Source of the DNA: Lunularia cruciata
Lineage: Eukaryota > Streptophyta > Marchantiopsida > Lunulariales > Lunulariaceae
DNA length: 64,000 nt
NCBI GenBank assembly: GCA_948567375.1
Contig: OX419762.1
Coordinates: 52,867,034 to 52,931,033, forward strand
Direction of reading: 5' to 3'
The notes beneath the pieces were generated by a model, which worked only from the letters and a program-made list of their open reading frames with translations, made no database searches and was not told the DNA's origin. A program made the position numbers and the translations under genes. Numbering within the stretch: the first letter of the stretch is position 1; each line of letters opens with the position of its first letter. Shown here one piece after another: positions 45,589 to 56,412 of this stretch.

Positions 45589-47699
45589 GGGAGCATTCGC
45601 AGTAAAATATTGTTCAGTATTCATATTTTTGAAGATAGATAAAGCAAAGTGTTGTTCTCAGTGCTCGTTGCTTGAGCTTAATTCGGATTGTCAATTCCAT
45701 GTTTGTGTTTGTGAGTGTGTGAAGAGCAAGTCAGTGTGTCTATGGATGTTGGATTCTGTAGCCTTGATCTTCATTCTATGTGTTTGATCCTGAGTGAAGT
45801 GCATTGGAGCAATGCCTTGATAGGTCTGAGAGGAATTGTAGTGTTGGTAGTATTCTGCATTTGTGAGTGCAACACAAAGTTGATGTGAAGCAATTTTGAT
45901 CGAGGAAGTTGTGTCTTCAGTGGAGGGGTGGAACACAATTTTGAGGTGAAATCGTTCTTCGTAGTGAAGTGCCGTCTTTGTGAGAATCTGAATCATCACA
46001 ATCAAGAGTTGTTTGGACAGAATTTGCTATGTTGTGATTATGTGTGTGTGTATTTGTGAAAAGTGGTCAAGATTGTGAGCTTGTTACTCTCTTCTGGGTG
46101 TAGTTTCTACCTAAGAGATTAAAGAAGAAATCAAGAAGAATTACATTGTGACTTTTGACTTTGTATTTGACCAATTCTGAATTGTATCTGTGCAAGAACA
46201 AACTTTGCTTACCCGATTACCACAAAAGTGATATTTGCCGGGTTGTCACATCATGCATTCATAAAGAAATGTATCAACTTCATTTTCATTCTTGTCCCTC
46301 AATGGTCTAGCCTCAACCCACTTGGTAAGGTAATCAATAACTACCACAATGTACCAATTGTTCCTTGGCATTTTATTGGGAGGACCGACAAAGTTGGTTC
46401 TCCACTTCTCAAAAGGTCCTAAGATCTAAGAGGTGAGGAGGAAGTAGACCTTCTAGCAAAAGCTTGACAAACATACAAGTTTTGAGATAATCAAGACAAT
46501 CCTTGAAAATCCTCCTCCAATTGTAACCTACATCTAGAATCTTGAAAGTAGTCACCCTTCCTATCAGGTATTTCCTGCACACTAAACCTTCTTGAAACTC
46601 TTTCATAAGTAAGATAGACTCCTCCTTACCTATTGCACTTTAAAGTAGACCATCTGCTCCTTGGTGAAAAATGATATCTTCCACCATTGTGTAAGGTCTA
46701 GATCTTGCTACAAGGGCCTTCCTCTCCCTAGCATGCATCCCTTTTGGATAGTTACCTCTTATAACAAATTCCACAATCTCCTTGTACTCCATTGGAACCT
46801 CTTGAGTGATTGTGATTGTCATGAGCTCCTCATCCAAAAGGAATCATAGATTGGTTCAATTTTATCAAATCAGCATAACAAACAACATTTGTTGATAACA
46901 AAACAGCATTTGCATGTTTCTTCCTTGGCCTATCTTCTATGATGTAGTCATACTCGGACAAGAGTATCATCAACCTTGCTAGCTTCCCTTCCACATTAGC
47001 TTGTTGAAGATGTACTTCAAAGCCTTGTGATCCATGACAATGGTGGCTTTCCCTCTAATCAAGTAGTGTCTAAACTTCTTGAGACCAAAGATCATTGCAA
47101 ACCCTTCTCTCTCCATGACTAAGTAGTTATTTTCTACTAAAACCATCTGCCTACTAGCATAAGATATTGGATGATCATGCCCATCTTGGTCTAATCTTAT
47201 AGCCACATTGTAAGCATAGGGAATGAATGGTTTACTCCAATCAAGTTTAGCAAGAATTGTAGCCACAACAAGGGATTGCTTGAGCTCCTCAAAAGCTTTG
47301 AGAGCCTCCTTGTCCTCCAAAATCATGATGTATTCTACATCCTTCTTCATGAACATGGTAAGTGCATAAGCCTTGTTGGATGATGAGAAGATGAACCTCC
47401 TATAATACCTTACCATCCCCAATAATTAGTGTAACTTTGTCAAGCTTGAAGGGAATGGAAGGTTTGAGATTTTCCTCACCTTCTTAGGATCAATTGCTAC
47501 TCCATCCTTGGAAATGATGTGCCCTAAAGTAAATCTTCTTCACAACCAAAAATTTACTTCTCTAGATTGAGTGATGCATTTTCTTCATCCAAGCATTGCA
47601 AGACTTTGATCAAGTGCTCAAAGTGCTCCTTGTTTCTTCCATAGACACAAAAGTCATCAATGAAGTCTCTCACAAATGAACTCCTCTTGAATCTTTTTG

Positions 47700-49297
47700 C
47701 CTCCAACTCATCCCAATGCATCTTCAATTCCTCCTCATGTTGAACCTTCAACACTTCCTTCTCTTTTGCGTATTGAATAAGTTGAGCTTCCATGCTTTTG
47801 ATCAATCATCACAAGCTTTCCTCTTCATGACTTCTACTTGCCAATTTGCATTGCCAAGCCCAATCCTTCTCTACTACAATCAATCTCAATTTCTCCAACT
47901 CTTACTCTCTTATCATTGCAATGGCTTTCAAGTGTATCATGTTGAGTTGAACTTCATTGAATTCTACCTTCAACTTCTCAAATGCTACCTTCTGATCTCT
48001 CAGTTCTTTAGCTTGATGTTTTAGATCACCTTACCTTGCTTTGCAAAACTCTCCTGCAAGTTATCCAAGGTCTTCTTCCAAAGTATAGCATCAACCCAAA
48101 GTACTTTGGCTTCCTCCTCTCCTTGGGTTAACTACTTCTTCAACTCCAAGACTTCATTGCTTACTTCACCACCTGCAACTCATCCTTCACCTCCGGATGC
48201 TCTTTCTTTAGGTCTACCTTCTTCTTCTTCTTCTTCTTCTTCTTCTTCTTCTTCTTCAGCAGCAATGACAAAGGACACATGACCTTTGACAGCACTACTC
48301 TGCTGAACTCTTCTACCTTGCCTTTGTCATCTTTGTCCTTGGCTTCAACAAATAATTCTTCCATTGGTGACTTACCCCAAAGTTGTGATCTTCTCACCTT
48401 CAAACTAATCTCCTCCAAGCTTTTTTCTTCTTTGGCTTTCCTCATCCTTGCAATTGCAAGCTGCAAACTTCTCTTTGATCTTGCTCCTCTCTAAAACACT
48501 AGAACTAGCTCCTCTTCTCTCTCCTCCAAGATTTCCACCTTGGGCAACTCCAAATATGGCATCTCCTCCTTCCATACATTCAATTTGCACATGGAACTCC
48601 CATTCATCTTTCTCAGCCCCTTCTTCCACCAACTATGAGACTTTGAGTTCTCTATCACTCTCATTTCTTGACTCCTTACTCTATAGAGTGGGCTCTTCTT
48701 CTTCTTCTTCTTCTTCTTCTTCCAAGTTCTTGCCCTTAGACTCAGCTTCTTCTTTAGATTCTGCACCCAATGATAGGTCTACCACTGCCATCTCTTGCCT
48801 TAGGTTTATTCTCCTAGTCTTTCTTGGTTGAATGGGTGTGCTACCTCCTCAGATCTACTCCACTTCCCCAACCTCATGATACTTATTGCCACTATCTTCT
48901 ATTGGCCTATCTTGGAAAAGTGTTCATCACCTCCATGGATGTATCTCATATAGTATTCCTTGTCCGTGTTTACATCCCAATGCAAATTTGGGTGAAAGTA
49001 CAACACCATCTTCTCCTTCTCCTCCAAGCCAAGTAGGTTCAAATCCACAAAGAAATGGGCTACAAATAGCACAAAGTAATGGGGTGGTAGGTTTATCTTC
49101 CAATTCCCAATCATTTGCCCTACTCTTTGGTGAAAGCACTTTGCTTAACTCATCGTTTCTCTTGCAAACATCTTGAGGAAGAAGACCGCTTGCTACTTTG
49201 TCATGTAGGTGTTCCACTATGGCTTAAACATCACAATCAAAGCTCCAAAAATACCTCACCTTATTATATCTTTGTAAGTCTCTACCTTATACCCATT
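47700..49297 (-). mobile_element. Giant LTR copy E, fragment inserted in element J
   Basis: Minus-strand fragment of the LTR interior only. It begins inside module 1 of the ORF (NGYKVETYKD at about 49290) where copy E' is inserted, and ends in the coiled coil where it joins the J reverse transcriptase near 47700. It reads HYFVLFVAHFFVDLNLL and FHPNLHWDV (49114-48899), a Glu-rich linker, LEEISLKVRRSQLWGKSP, and HPEVKDELQVVK. A (GAA)n expansion (48218-48257 on the plus strand as CTT repeats) encodes a lysine run. Neither LTR end is present. Confidence 0.75.
48218..48257 (+). repeat. (CTT)n microsatellite
   Basis: About 13 CTT units, encoding a run of lysines in the coiled-coil reading of copy E on the minus strand. 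A second, shorter CTT run is at about 48689-48722. Confidence 0.95.
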
Positions 49298-50564
49298 TGT
49301 GACAACCCGGTAAATATCACTTTTGCGGTAATCAAGTAAGTAAAGTTCATTCCCATAGAGATACTAGTCACAAATGTCCAATACAAAGTCAAATGTCACA
49401 ATGTAGTCCTTCTTGGTTTTGTCTTTAATCTCTCAGGTAGCAACTACACCCAAAAGAGAGTAACAAGCACTAACTCGTAGTCCCGTCACAATAATTTGTC
49501 ACACTTAATCACAACTCCATCAAATCTTTCCAAACAATCTTGATTGTGATGATTTAGTCTTTCCCAAAAATGGCACTTCACTGCAAAATGACTTTGCCTC
49601 AGAATTGTGTTCCACCTCTCCACTGAAGGCACAACTTCCTTGATTGAAATTGCTTCACATCAACATTGTGTTGCACTCCCAAATGCAGAATACTATCAAC
49701 ACTACAGTTCTTCTCAGATCTCTCAAGGCAATGCTTTGATTGCACTTCACTCAAGATCAAACACATAAAATGAAGATTAAGGATATGGAATCCAACATCC
49801 AACAAACACACTAACTTGCACTTCAAAATTCTCCACACACTCACACAAAGTTGATACTTGGAATTAAGCTCATGCAACAAGCACTACTTCATAGGACTTC
49901 ACTTTATCTATTCTCAAAAATTATGAGCACTAAACAACATATGACTGTGAATGTCACCTTTAAATAGTGAAGCACCTCAGCAGTTAACTAACTTCCTAAA
50001 CTACTTCCTAACAACTTTAACAACCTATAGATCCGAAATGACAATGCACCTCTTCATATCTACCTCTTCAAATCTCAAAACTCTTACTACTCTGATCCTA
50101 TGTCTACTTCTTCCTCAGCTTCCAAACCCAATCCCAAAGTAACCTCACATACAACTCTATCCTTGAGTTTCAAAACTACTAATTCTTCTACCAATTCTAC
50201 TATTTCTTCTTTTTGATTTACAATTCCCATCATAGGTAACCTTTCTAATCCTCTATCTCCCAACCTACTCTTCTCTAATATCTCCAATGATAACTCCAAA
50301 GATATATGTACTCCTATGTCATCTACTTTGGGCTTTGCTCTTACATCCTTCCAAAGTTTATCTATCTCCAACTTTACTAAATCTAATCTGATCGTGATAT
50401 TGTCTTCCTCTTCCAATATCTTCCTATCTACATGAGTTTTGAGACTAATCAGCAAGGCGTTCAAGTTGTTATCCTTTGCATTTCTCCTCCTCTTCTCCTA
50501 CACCAACAACTTCAACTTGTGCAATCACATTTTGTCAATTCTCACACTTGCTTTGGTACTCAAC
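49298..50564 (-). mobile_element. Giant LTR copy E', 3' part, nested in copy E
   Basis: Ends (minus strand) ACCGGGTTGTCACA at 49298, which is fused to the interior of copy E. Includes the TATA box TATTTAAA at 49959-49966 and the ORF C-terminus (VDRKILEEEDNITIRLDLV and the tail EAEEEVDIGSE, stop at 50087). At 50564 it is cut by the 3' end of LTR copy F. Its 5' part is not in the window, so it should lie to the right if F belongs to a complete insertion. Confidence 0.8.
50087..50564 (-). pseudogene. C-terminal part of the LTR-encoded protein, copy E'
   Basis: A 125-codon open frame (50464-50087) covers the conserved C-terminal region without a stop: NALLISLKTHVDRKILEEED, then VHISLELSLEILEKSRLGD, then the tail ending VDIGSE. 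Upstream to 50564 a single stop separates LHKLKLLV from KRRRNAKDNN. The rest of the ORF is missing. Confidence 0.75.
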
Positions 50565-51236
50565 TGTGACAACCGGCAAATATCACTTTTGTGGTAATCG
50601 GGTAAGTAAAGTTCATTCCCGCAAAGATACGATTCAGAATTGGTCAAATACAAAGTCAAACAGTAACCATGTAGTTCTTCTTGATTGCTTCTTTAATCTC
50701 TCAGGTAGAAACTACACCCAGAAGAGAGTAACAAGCTCACAATCTTGACCACTTGTCACGACTACACCCTCATAATCACAACATAGCAAATTCTGTCCAA
50801 ACAACTCTTGATTGTGATGATTCAGATTCTCCCGAAGACGGCACTTCACTGCAAAGAATGATTTTGCCTTAGAATTGTGTTCCACCCCTTTACTAAAGGC
50901 ACAACTTCCTTGATCAAAATTTCTTCACATCAACTTTGTGCTGCACTCACAAATGTAGAATATTTACCAACACTACAATTCCTCTCAGATATGTCAAGGC
51001 ATTGCTCCGATGCACTTCACTCAGGATCAAACACATAGAATGAAGATTCAAGGCTACAGAATCCAACATCCATAGACACACTGACTTGCACTTTGCAATT
51101 CTCCACACACTCACAAACACAAACACAGAATTGACAATCTGAATTAAGCTCAAGCGATGAGCACTGAAAACAACACTTCGCTTTATCTATCTTCAGAATT
51201 TTGAATACTAAACAACATGGTACTACGAATGCTCCA

Positions 51237-51244
51237 CTTAAATA
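51237..51244 (-). promoter_or_regulatory. TATA box of giant LTR copy F
   Basis: Minus-strand TATTTAAG followed by TGGAGCATTCG, 115 bp after the stop of the LTR ORF and 670 bp before the LTR end. Confidence 0.6.
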
Positions 51245-51351
51245 TTGAAGCAAACAGCAGTTCTTCCTACCTATGCATCGCTTCCTACCTACAGATCCAA
51301 ACTGACAATCCATCTCTTCATATCTGCCTCTTCCTATCTCAAAATTGTTAC

Positions 51352-53889
51352 TTACACCAATCCAATGTCTACCTCATCATCGGCTTCCAAACCCGATGAT
51401 CTTCCTATCAGTTCTCCTTCTTTGGGTATATCTAATTCTACCAATTCCTGCATTACTTCTACTACTTCTACACTAGGAACTACAATTGCACTAAGGAGTG
51501 ACTTATCTAACTCTTTATCTCCTGACCCACTCCTCTCTAATGTGTCAAATAACAAGTCCAATGACACCTGAATTCCTACTTCTGCAACATCGGACTTCCT
51601 CTCCACTGTCACACTATTCCTAATTTTCTCTAACTCCAAATTGACTAAATCTAATCTGTGCTAACATTGTCTTCTACTTCTAACATCTTCCGGTCTACCC
51701 GCTCCCTCAATTGGATCAGCAATGTGTTCATATCCACATCTTTGGCTTTTCTCTTCCAAGTTTCATGCACAAGCAACTTCAACTCATGTAGATGTGCTTC
51801 TTCCAATCTTCCTTCAGCCTCCGTGCTCAAGATTGCTCTCAACTTCCTTGCAACTTCTCCTACTGATTCTGACTCATATCCTTGAGAGCACTCTACCTTC
51901 AACTCTTCACAATACATCTTCAATTCATCTTTGTACTCAACAGCAAGCATCTTCTTCTCCTCTGCATATTGTGTACTTTGTAACTTAGCACTTCGGACCA
52001 GCTCTTGTAATTGTACTCCTTCTTCATGGCTTACTGCTAACTCCCTCTGCCATGCTTGATCCTTCCCAGCTGCACTCTTCTTCAAGCTGTCCAACTCCTG
52101 CTCCATTATTGTTGCCGTCGCCTTCAAATGAATATTCTTGATGCGCACATCACTCACTTCCTCCTTCAGTTTGCTCAGCCACATTGCCTGCTCCTTCAAT
52201 TCTCCTGCTTGTTTTTGCAATTCTTTCCCTTTTGACTCGTAGCTCTCTTGTAACATCTCAAAAGCCTTCTTCTTCACGACTTCCTCTCTTTGAAGTTCTC
52301 TAATTTCTTCATTTCTTTGGACTTGTTGCTCTTACAACCTCTTCACTTCACTCAACAGATGCTTCACCACCTACAACTCATTCATCCCCTTTCTACAATC
52401 TTGGGGAATTACGTTTCGATGCTCCTTTAGTAGCTCCAGCAATGGTGTGACAACCTTTGTTAGATACAGTATCCCACCAAAGTTATCTTTATCTTTGTCG
52501 CCGTCTTTGTCTTCAGTCTTTGGCTCCTTCATTGGCTCCTTCATCCAAAGTTGCAATCTTTGTATCTTCAGAGACACCGCATCTGAACTCTCTTCTCCTT
52601 TACCAATTGAACTTGGCCCCGCATGATACTCCTCCTTTTCCTCTGGTCTCTACTTATTCACCACCATGGCTACGCAATAATTTGTTGTTCCGGGTACTTT
52701 GTCAATCATCGCATGACAAGCTTCACTAACCCCCACCGATTGCTAAACCTCAGGTTTCCCCTCACTATCACTTCCAGACTCCTCACTTTTTAAGGTGAGT
52801 TTGTTTTCTTTGGATTCCTCTTCTTGCGACTTGGTTTCTTCTTTAGACCTTGATTCCAATGATGCTTCTCTCACCATCTTCTTATTCTGCACAACTTTGA
52901 GTCTTCCTTTGAGCTGGAGGTGACTTTTCTTCTTTGGGTTTACTACGCTTTTTTGTCTTTGGACTTGTGACTTCTTCTATCTTCCATTGTCTTGTCTTCA
53001 AGAAGTGCTCATCATTGGCTTGCAGGTGTATCATATACTATTGCTCTTCTTCATCCGCTTCCCGTCTTAAGTCATGATGGAAATGGGACACCATGCGATG
53101 CCGCTCCTCTACTGTTAGCAAGTTCAACCCAAAGTAGAAGTGTGCTGCAAATGGTGCAAAATAATGGAGAGGTGAACTTGTTTGCCAATTGATTACCATT
53201 TGCCTCGTTTGGTGGTGAAAACACTTTGCCAAATTCACCTTTACTCCTGCAAACATCTAGTGGAAGAAGACCGCTTGCTGCATGTTTACATACGTTGTTC
53301 ATTCTGGCTTGAACATGGCCATCATCGCTCCCATGATACTTCTCCTAATCGGATCCCGATAGGACTCCACCTTGTAGCTATTCATGGTTCTCGGAGCAAA
53401 GAAAGAGTTTCAAATTTCCGCCGTCTCTTCTGCATCATCACACTTCCGATAGAAGGTGATCCTTGTCGGCTCCCTTGCTTTGTTCCCCAATACTAACCTC
53501 CAATCCGCCTCAGTCCATCAAGCCCAATTTCCTCTCTTCCCTTCAACTTTGGGACCCTCCTTACAATTACTGGCAGCTATCTCTACCATCACTCTTGGGA
53601 AACTGAAATTCCAATTCCATGCTAAAAACGTAATGCAAAGTCTATTCAAGACTTTGATTCTGGCTTCCACATCTAACCTACAAATTGCAAAACTTCGCAC
53701 CGCCAGAGCATTTGTGACCTTCTTTGCCATGATCTGCTCTCTTGTTCTTTGACACTGAAAGACAATGCCCTCTCTTGGACGAGACACTCTAACCCCTTCT
53801 AGATTTTGGAAAATTTCACTCTCAATCGGCTTCCGGACATGCATTACTGCAAGATGACTACTCAAAGGAATTGGAAATTTAGTTGGCAT
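51352..53889 (-). pseudogene. LTR-encoded coiled-coil protein, copy F (best-preserved coiled coil)
   Basis: About 846 codons from MPTKFPIPLSSH (53889) to the stop at 51352. Module 1: SRPREGIVFQ, CITFLAWNWNFSFPRVMVEI, ADWRLVLGNKA, SYKVESYRDP, QQAVFFH, CFHHQTRQMVINWQ, HYFAPFAAHFYFGLNLL and MVSHFHHDL (53889-53030). The acidic linker is frameshifted (about 53000-52600). Module 3: 208 open codons (52277-51654) with QAWQRELAVSHEEG, SVGEVARKLRAILSTEAEGR and LHELKLLVHETWKRKAKDVD; then VGIQVSLDLLFDTLERSG and the tail EADDEVDIGLV. Stops in module 1 include TGA for CGA and TAA/TAG for CAA/CAG. Compared with copies B and D the domain order is identical. Function unknown. Confidence 0.78.
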
Positions 53890-54298
53890 ATTCAACTTGT
53901 CCTTACGCAATTGCAATCTTATATTACCCCGAATTGCAGTCATTCTTCAGTCGATTTCAAATTTGACCTCCCCTCTTCTGCGTGTTGATGTTCGGTCACT
54001 GTCAAGACATGCTTCTTCTGCCTCCGCCGTTTCTTGAAGTGTACTTTCTTGCCATGTACCAAGGTTGTTAGACGGTCTTTGTATCACCTACGCCTTCCTA
54101 CCCAAAGATGGTGCTCTTTGGACTTTTTTCCGTCATACCCTTCTTTTGAGTACCTCCATCATCGGATCCGATCTTGCCTTTTTTGGATTTCCTCCGAAGT
54201 CACTTCTATCCATTCTTCTTTTGCAATTTGGCTTTCCGTGCTTACTTCTTCCCTCAAATGCTAAAAAATAGAGAAAAACAAAAAATGTGGGCACCACA

Positions 54299-54313
54299 TA
54301 CTTCCTCTCTCAA
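54299..54313 (-). other. Polypurine tract of element K
   Basis: Minus-strand GAGAGAGGAAGTA directly precedes the LTR start TGTGGTGCCC. Confidence 0.75.
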
Positions 54314-56412
54314 ATGTGAGCGTCCCCACAAACACCGACAACCGGGTTTTTATACAAAGTCGGGTTCGGGGTCCAATATTTTCTAACCCTCCACCCGTTG
54401 ACGCGAGTGGCAAAAGGATTGCCATCCTGGTCTGCTAGCTGAATAGAGCCATTAACATATATGTCCATCACGCGATACGGCCTCATCACCTCAAATGTAA
54501 TTTTCTTGGAAAAAATATGCGGCGATTGTCATATAACAATACCAAGTCGCCCTCCTGAACAGCCATAGGTTTGATCTTTTATCGTGCCTGACCTTCTATT
54601 GTTCTTGAATTTTCTTTGTAATTTGTATTGCATCAACACTTTTCTCTTCCAACCACATCAGTTGATGGATCGAAAGATCTTGGCTTTCTTCCTCCGACAA
54701 GCGTTCTTCACAAAGAATTCAATATGTTGGTACTTCAAATTCAACTGGTAATATAGGATGCAATCCGTATGTCAAGAAGTAAGGAGTTTGCTTGGTAGTA
54801 ATATTTTTAGTTGTTTGATATGCCCACAACGCTGCAGGTAACTTCATGTCCCAATCATAGGCATAATTGACTGTCACCTTATTCAAAATTTTGCACAACA
54901 ATCCATTGGCCTTCTTCGTGAGTCCATTCGCTTTTGGGTTGTAAGGCATGGTCTTCCAATGTTTAATTTGGAAGCACTTGGTTAACGCTTCTACCATTGA
55001 GTTCAAAAAATGGGTTCCTCGATCACTGACCAATTCCAGAGGACACCCATAATGGGAAATGATGTTTCAGAAGAAAAATTCTGCCACTGTCTCTGCATCA
55101 TCTCTTTGTGTTGCCTTTGCTTCCACCATTTTGGTGGCATAATTGGTACATACCAGGATGTATCTCTTCCTTGTGACATGGATTATTGGTTGAATAGGGC
55201 CCACAAAATCAATACCTCATTTCTCAAATGGAGCCAGGGGCAAAATTGGTTTCAAGGGCCACTGGGAAGTCACCATCGGTTTCCCTATTCTTTGACAGCC
55301 ATCACAACTTTGAATATGGGCGTGAGTATCTTTATACATCATAGGCCACCAATACCCTGCTGAAAGAATTTTCTTCACCATATTTTTCAAGGCATAGTGT
55401 CCCCTAGATGCTTCTGAGTGTAAGGATTCAGTGACTCCTCTGACTTTGTATGCTTCCAAACATCTCCGAAGTACTTCATCTTTGCCCATCTTAAACAAAA
55501 TGTTGTGTTTTAATTGGTATGGTCCCATTCTTTGGAGGAAGACTGCCCTTTGTTCCGGGTCCAGCCCCTCAAGACAATGACACGTATGCAAATGGTGATA
55601 TTCTGCCACATACCTTGTACTTTGAACAACCATTAAATGATATAGCTCTTCATCAAGAAACCAATCATCGATTTCCAAATCTTGGTCTTGAGTTTCTAAC
55701 CTGGATAAAAAGTCCGCATTTGAATGCGAAGCTCCCTTCCTTACTTGTATAGTGTATGTGAATTCTTGTAACAACAAGATCCATTGTGCAAATCGCCCGG
55801 ACAAATCTGCCTTCTTGATCAAGTGTTGTAATGCATAATGGTCAACATAGAAGACAAACTCATATTCCAGCAGGTAGTGGCAAAATTTCTTGCAGGCATA
55901 CACCATTCCGAGTGCTTCTTGTTCAGTTGTCAAATAGTTCTTTTCTGAGACTTATAATTGTTGGTTTGCGTTATATACCGGGTAGTCCTTCTTCTTCTTG
56001 TTCTTTTGACTTAAGACAACTCCGATTTCCATGGACAAGTGTCCACATACACATGAAAAGGGGTATCCCAATTCAAGGCCCTCATAACTGGTGCTTCAAC
56101 CAGTTTCCACTTCAATACTTGAAACGCATCTTCTTGCGTGGCTTCCCACAAGTAATCTTTGGACTTCTTCAGTAGCTTTGTAAGGGGTGCAGCAAGCACC
56201 ACATAATTTGACATAAAGCGTTTGTAGTATCCGACATATCCTAAGAAGGCTCTCAGTTCTCGGATATTCTTTGGGGATTCCAACATTGAGATTACTTTGA
56301 CCTTCTCGATATCGACCTCAATACCTTGGCTTGACACCCGATGCCCTAGAAGAATTCCCTCTTTCATTGCAAAGAAACATTTCTCCGAGTGTAATGACAA
56401 ACCGGTGTCATT
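54314..56412 (-). pseudogene. Ty3/gypsy element K pol, 3' part (RT thumb, RNase H, integrase)
   Basis: Minus strand. Reverse transcriptase end: EKCFFAMKEGILLGHRVSSQ and ELRAFLGYVGYYKRFMSNY (56412-56150). RNase H: TTEQEALGMVYACKKF, FYVDHYALQHL and NADFLSRLE, all catalytic acids present (55933-55700). Integrase: HHCC region with HSEASRGHYALKNMVKK and CDGCQRIGKP; the core DRGTHFLNS at about 55020; the third catalytic residue, Glu in the usual NGxxE motif, reads Lys (NGLTKK), so the copy is dead. C-terminal: GDLVLLYDNRRIFSKK-like sequence to about 54330. Stops near 55195 and a break at 55940 are visible. The sequence style (with NPKYSLLVKDKLDK upstream) is that of Tat/Athila-type gypsy elements. 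At 56412 the reading is interrupted by a 2.9-kb insertion and resumes at 59293. Confidence 0.88.

Larger units (their letters stand above)
42552..46250 (+). mobile_element. Giant solo LTR copy D (3.70 kb), type copy
   Basis: Starts TGTGGTACCCACATTTTTTG, ends GCCGGGTTGTCACA. Perfect 5-bp target duplication TCATG (42547-42551 and 46251-46255). It interrupts the integrase gene of element J, whose reading resumes on the other side, so both ends are fixed without relying on family alignment. It contains the full-length LTR ORF, the TATA box at 45581-45588, and R-U5 of about 640 bp. No gag or pol is inside it. Confidence 0.96.
41798..47699 (-). pseudogene. Ty3/gypsy element J pol (RT, RNase H, integrase), split by LTR copy D
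   Basis: Minus-strand pol in normal order. Reverse transcriptase: FVRDFIDDFCVYGRNKEHF with the catalytic DD (47690-47554) and YYRRFIFSSSNKA (about 47400). RNase H: LDWSKPFIPYAYNVAIRLDQ, ISYASRQM, MEREGFAMIFGLKKFRHYL and VMDHKALKYIF (47300-46990). Integrase zinc-binding region: VCRKYLIGRVTTFKILDVGY and DCLDYLKTC (46600-46480). Integrase core: DYLTKWVEARPLRDKNE (46350-46290); the catalytic second Asp region reads FDRGREF across the D insertion (42520-42480). Integrase C-terminal: KFLTKYFGPFMVEKVWGNY and HDKLKMYHR (42062-41853). Copy D (42552-46250) interrupts the core. The reverse transcriptase N-terminus is cut off at about 47700 by LTR copy E. Several stops; dead. Confidence 0.88.
50565..54298 (-). 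mobile_element. Giant LTR copy F (3.73 kb), 3' LTR of gypsy element K
   Basis: Minus-strand start TGTGGTGCCCACATTTTTTG at 54298 and end TTGCCGGTTGTCACA at 50565. Directly upstream is GAGAGAGGAAG (polypurine tract) and then the integrase end of element K, so this copy is a 3' LTR. No matching 5-bp repeat was found between its outer flank and the inner flank, as expected for one LTR of a longer element. TATA box at 51237-51244. Confidence 0.85.

Noticed and set aside
42552-46250. The giant unit as a DNA transposon with TGTG termini
   Set aside because: Ends are TG...CA with a 5-bp duplication, terminal inversion is only about 4 bp, and copies stand next to a primer-binding site and a polypurine tract.
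48161-48466. Lysine-run protein as a separate gene
   Set aside because: It is the coiled-coil part of LTR copy E with a CTT/GAA microsatellite expansion.
50560-54303. Copy F as another solo LTR
   Set aside because: Outer and inner flanks (TCAAC and TACTT) do not match, and a polypurine tract plus integrase adjoin its start, which fits a 3' LTR.
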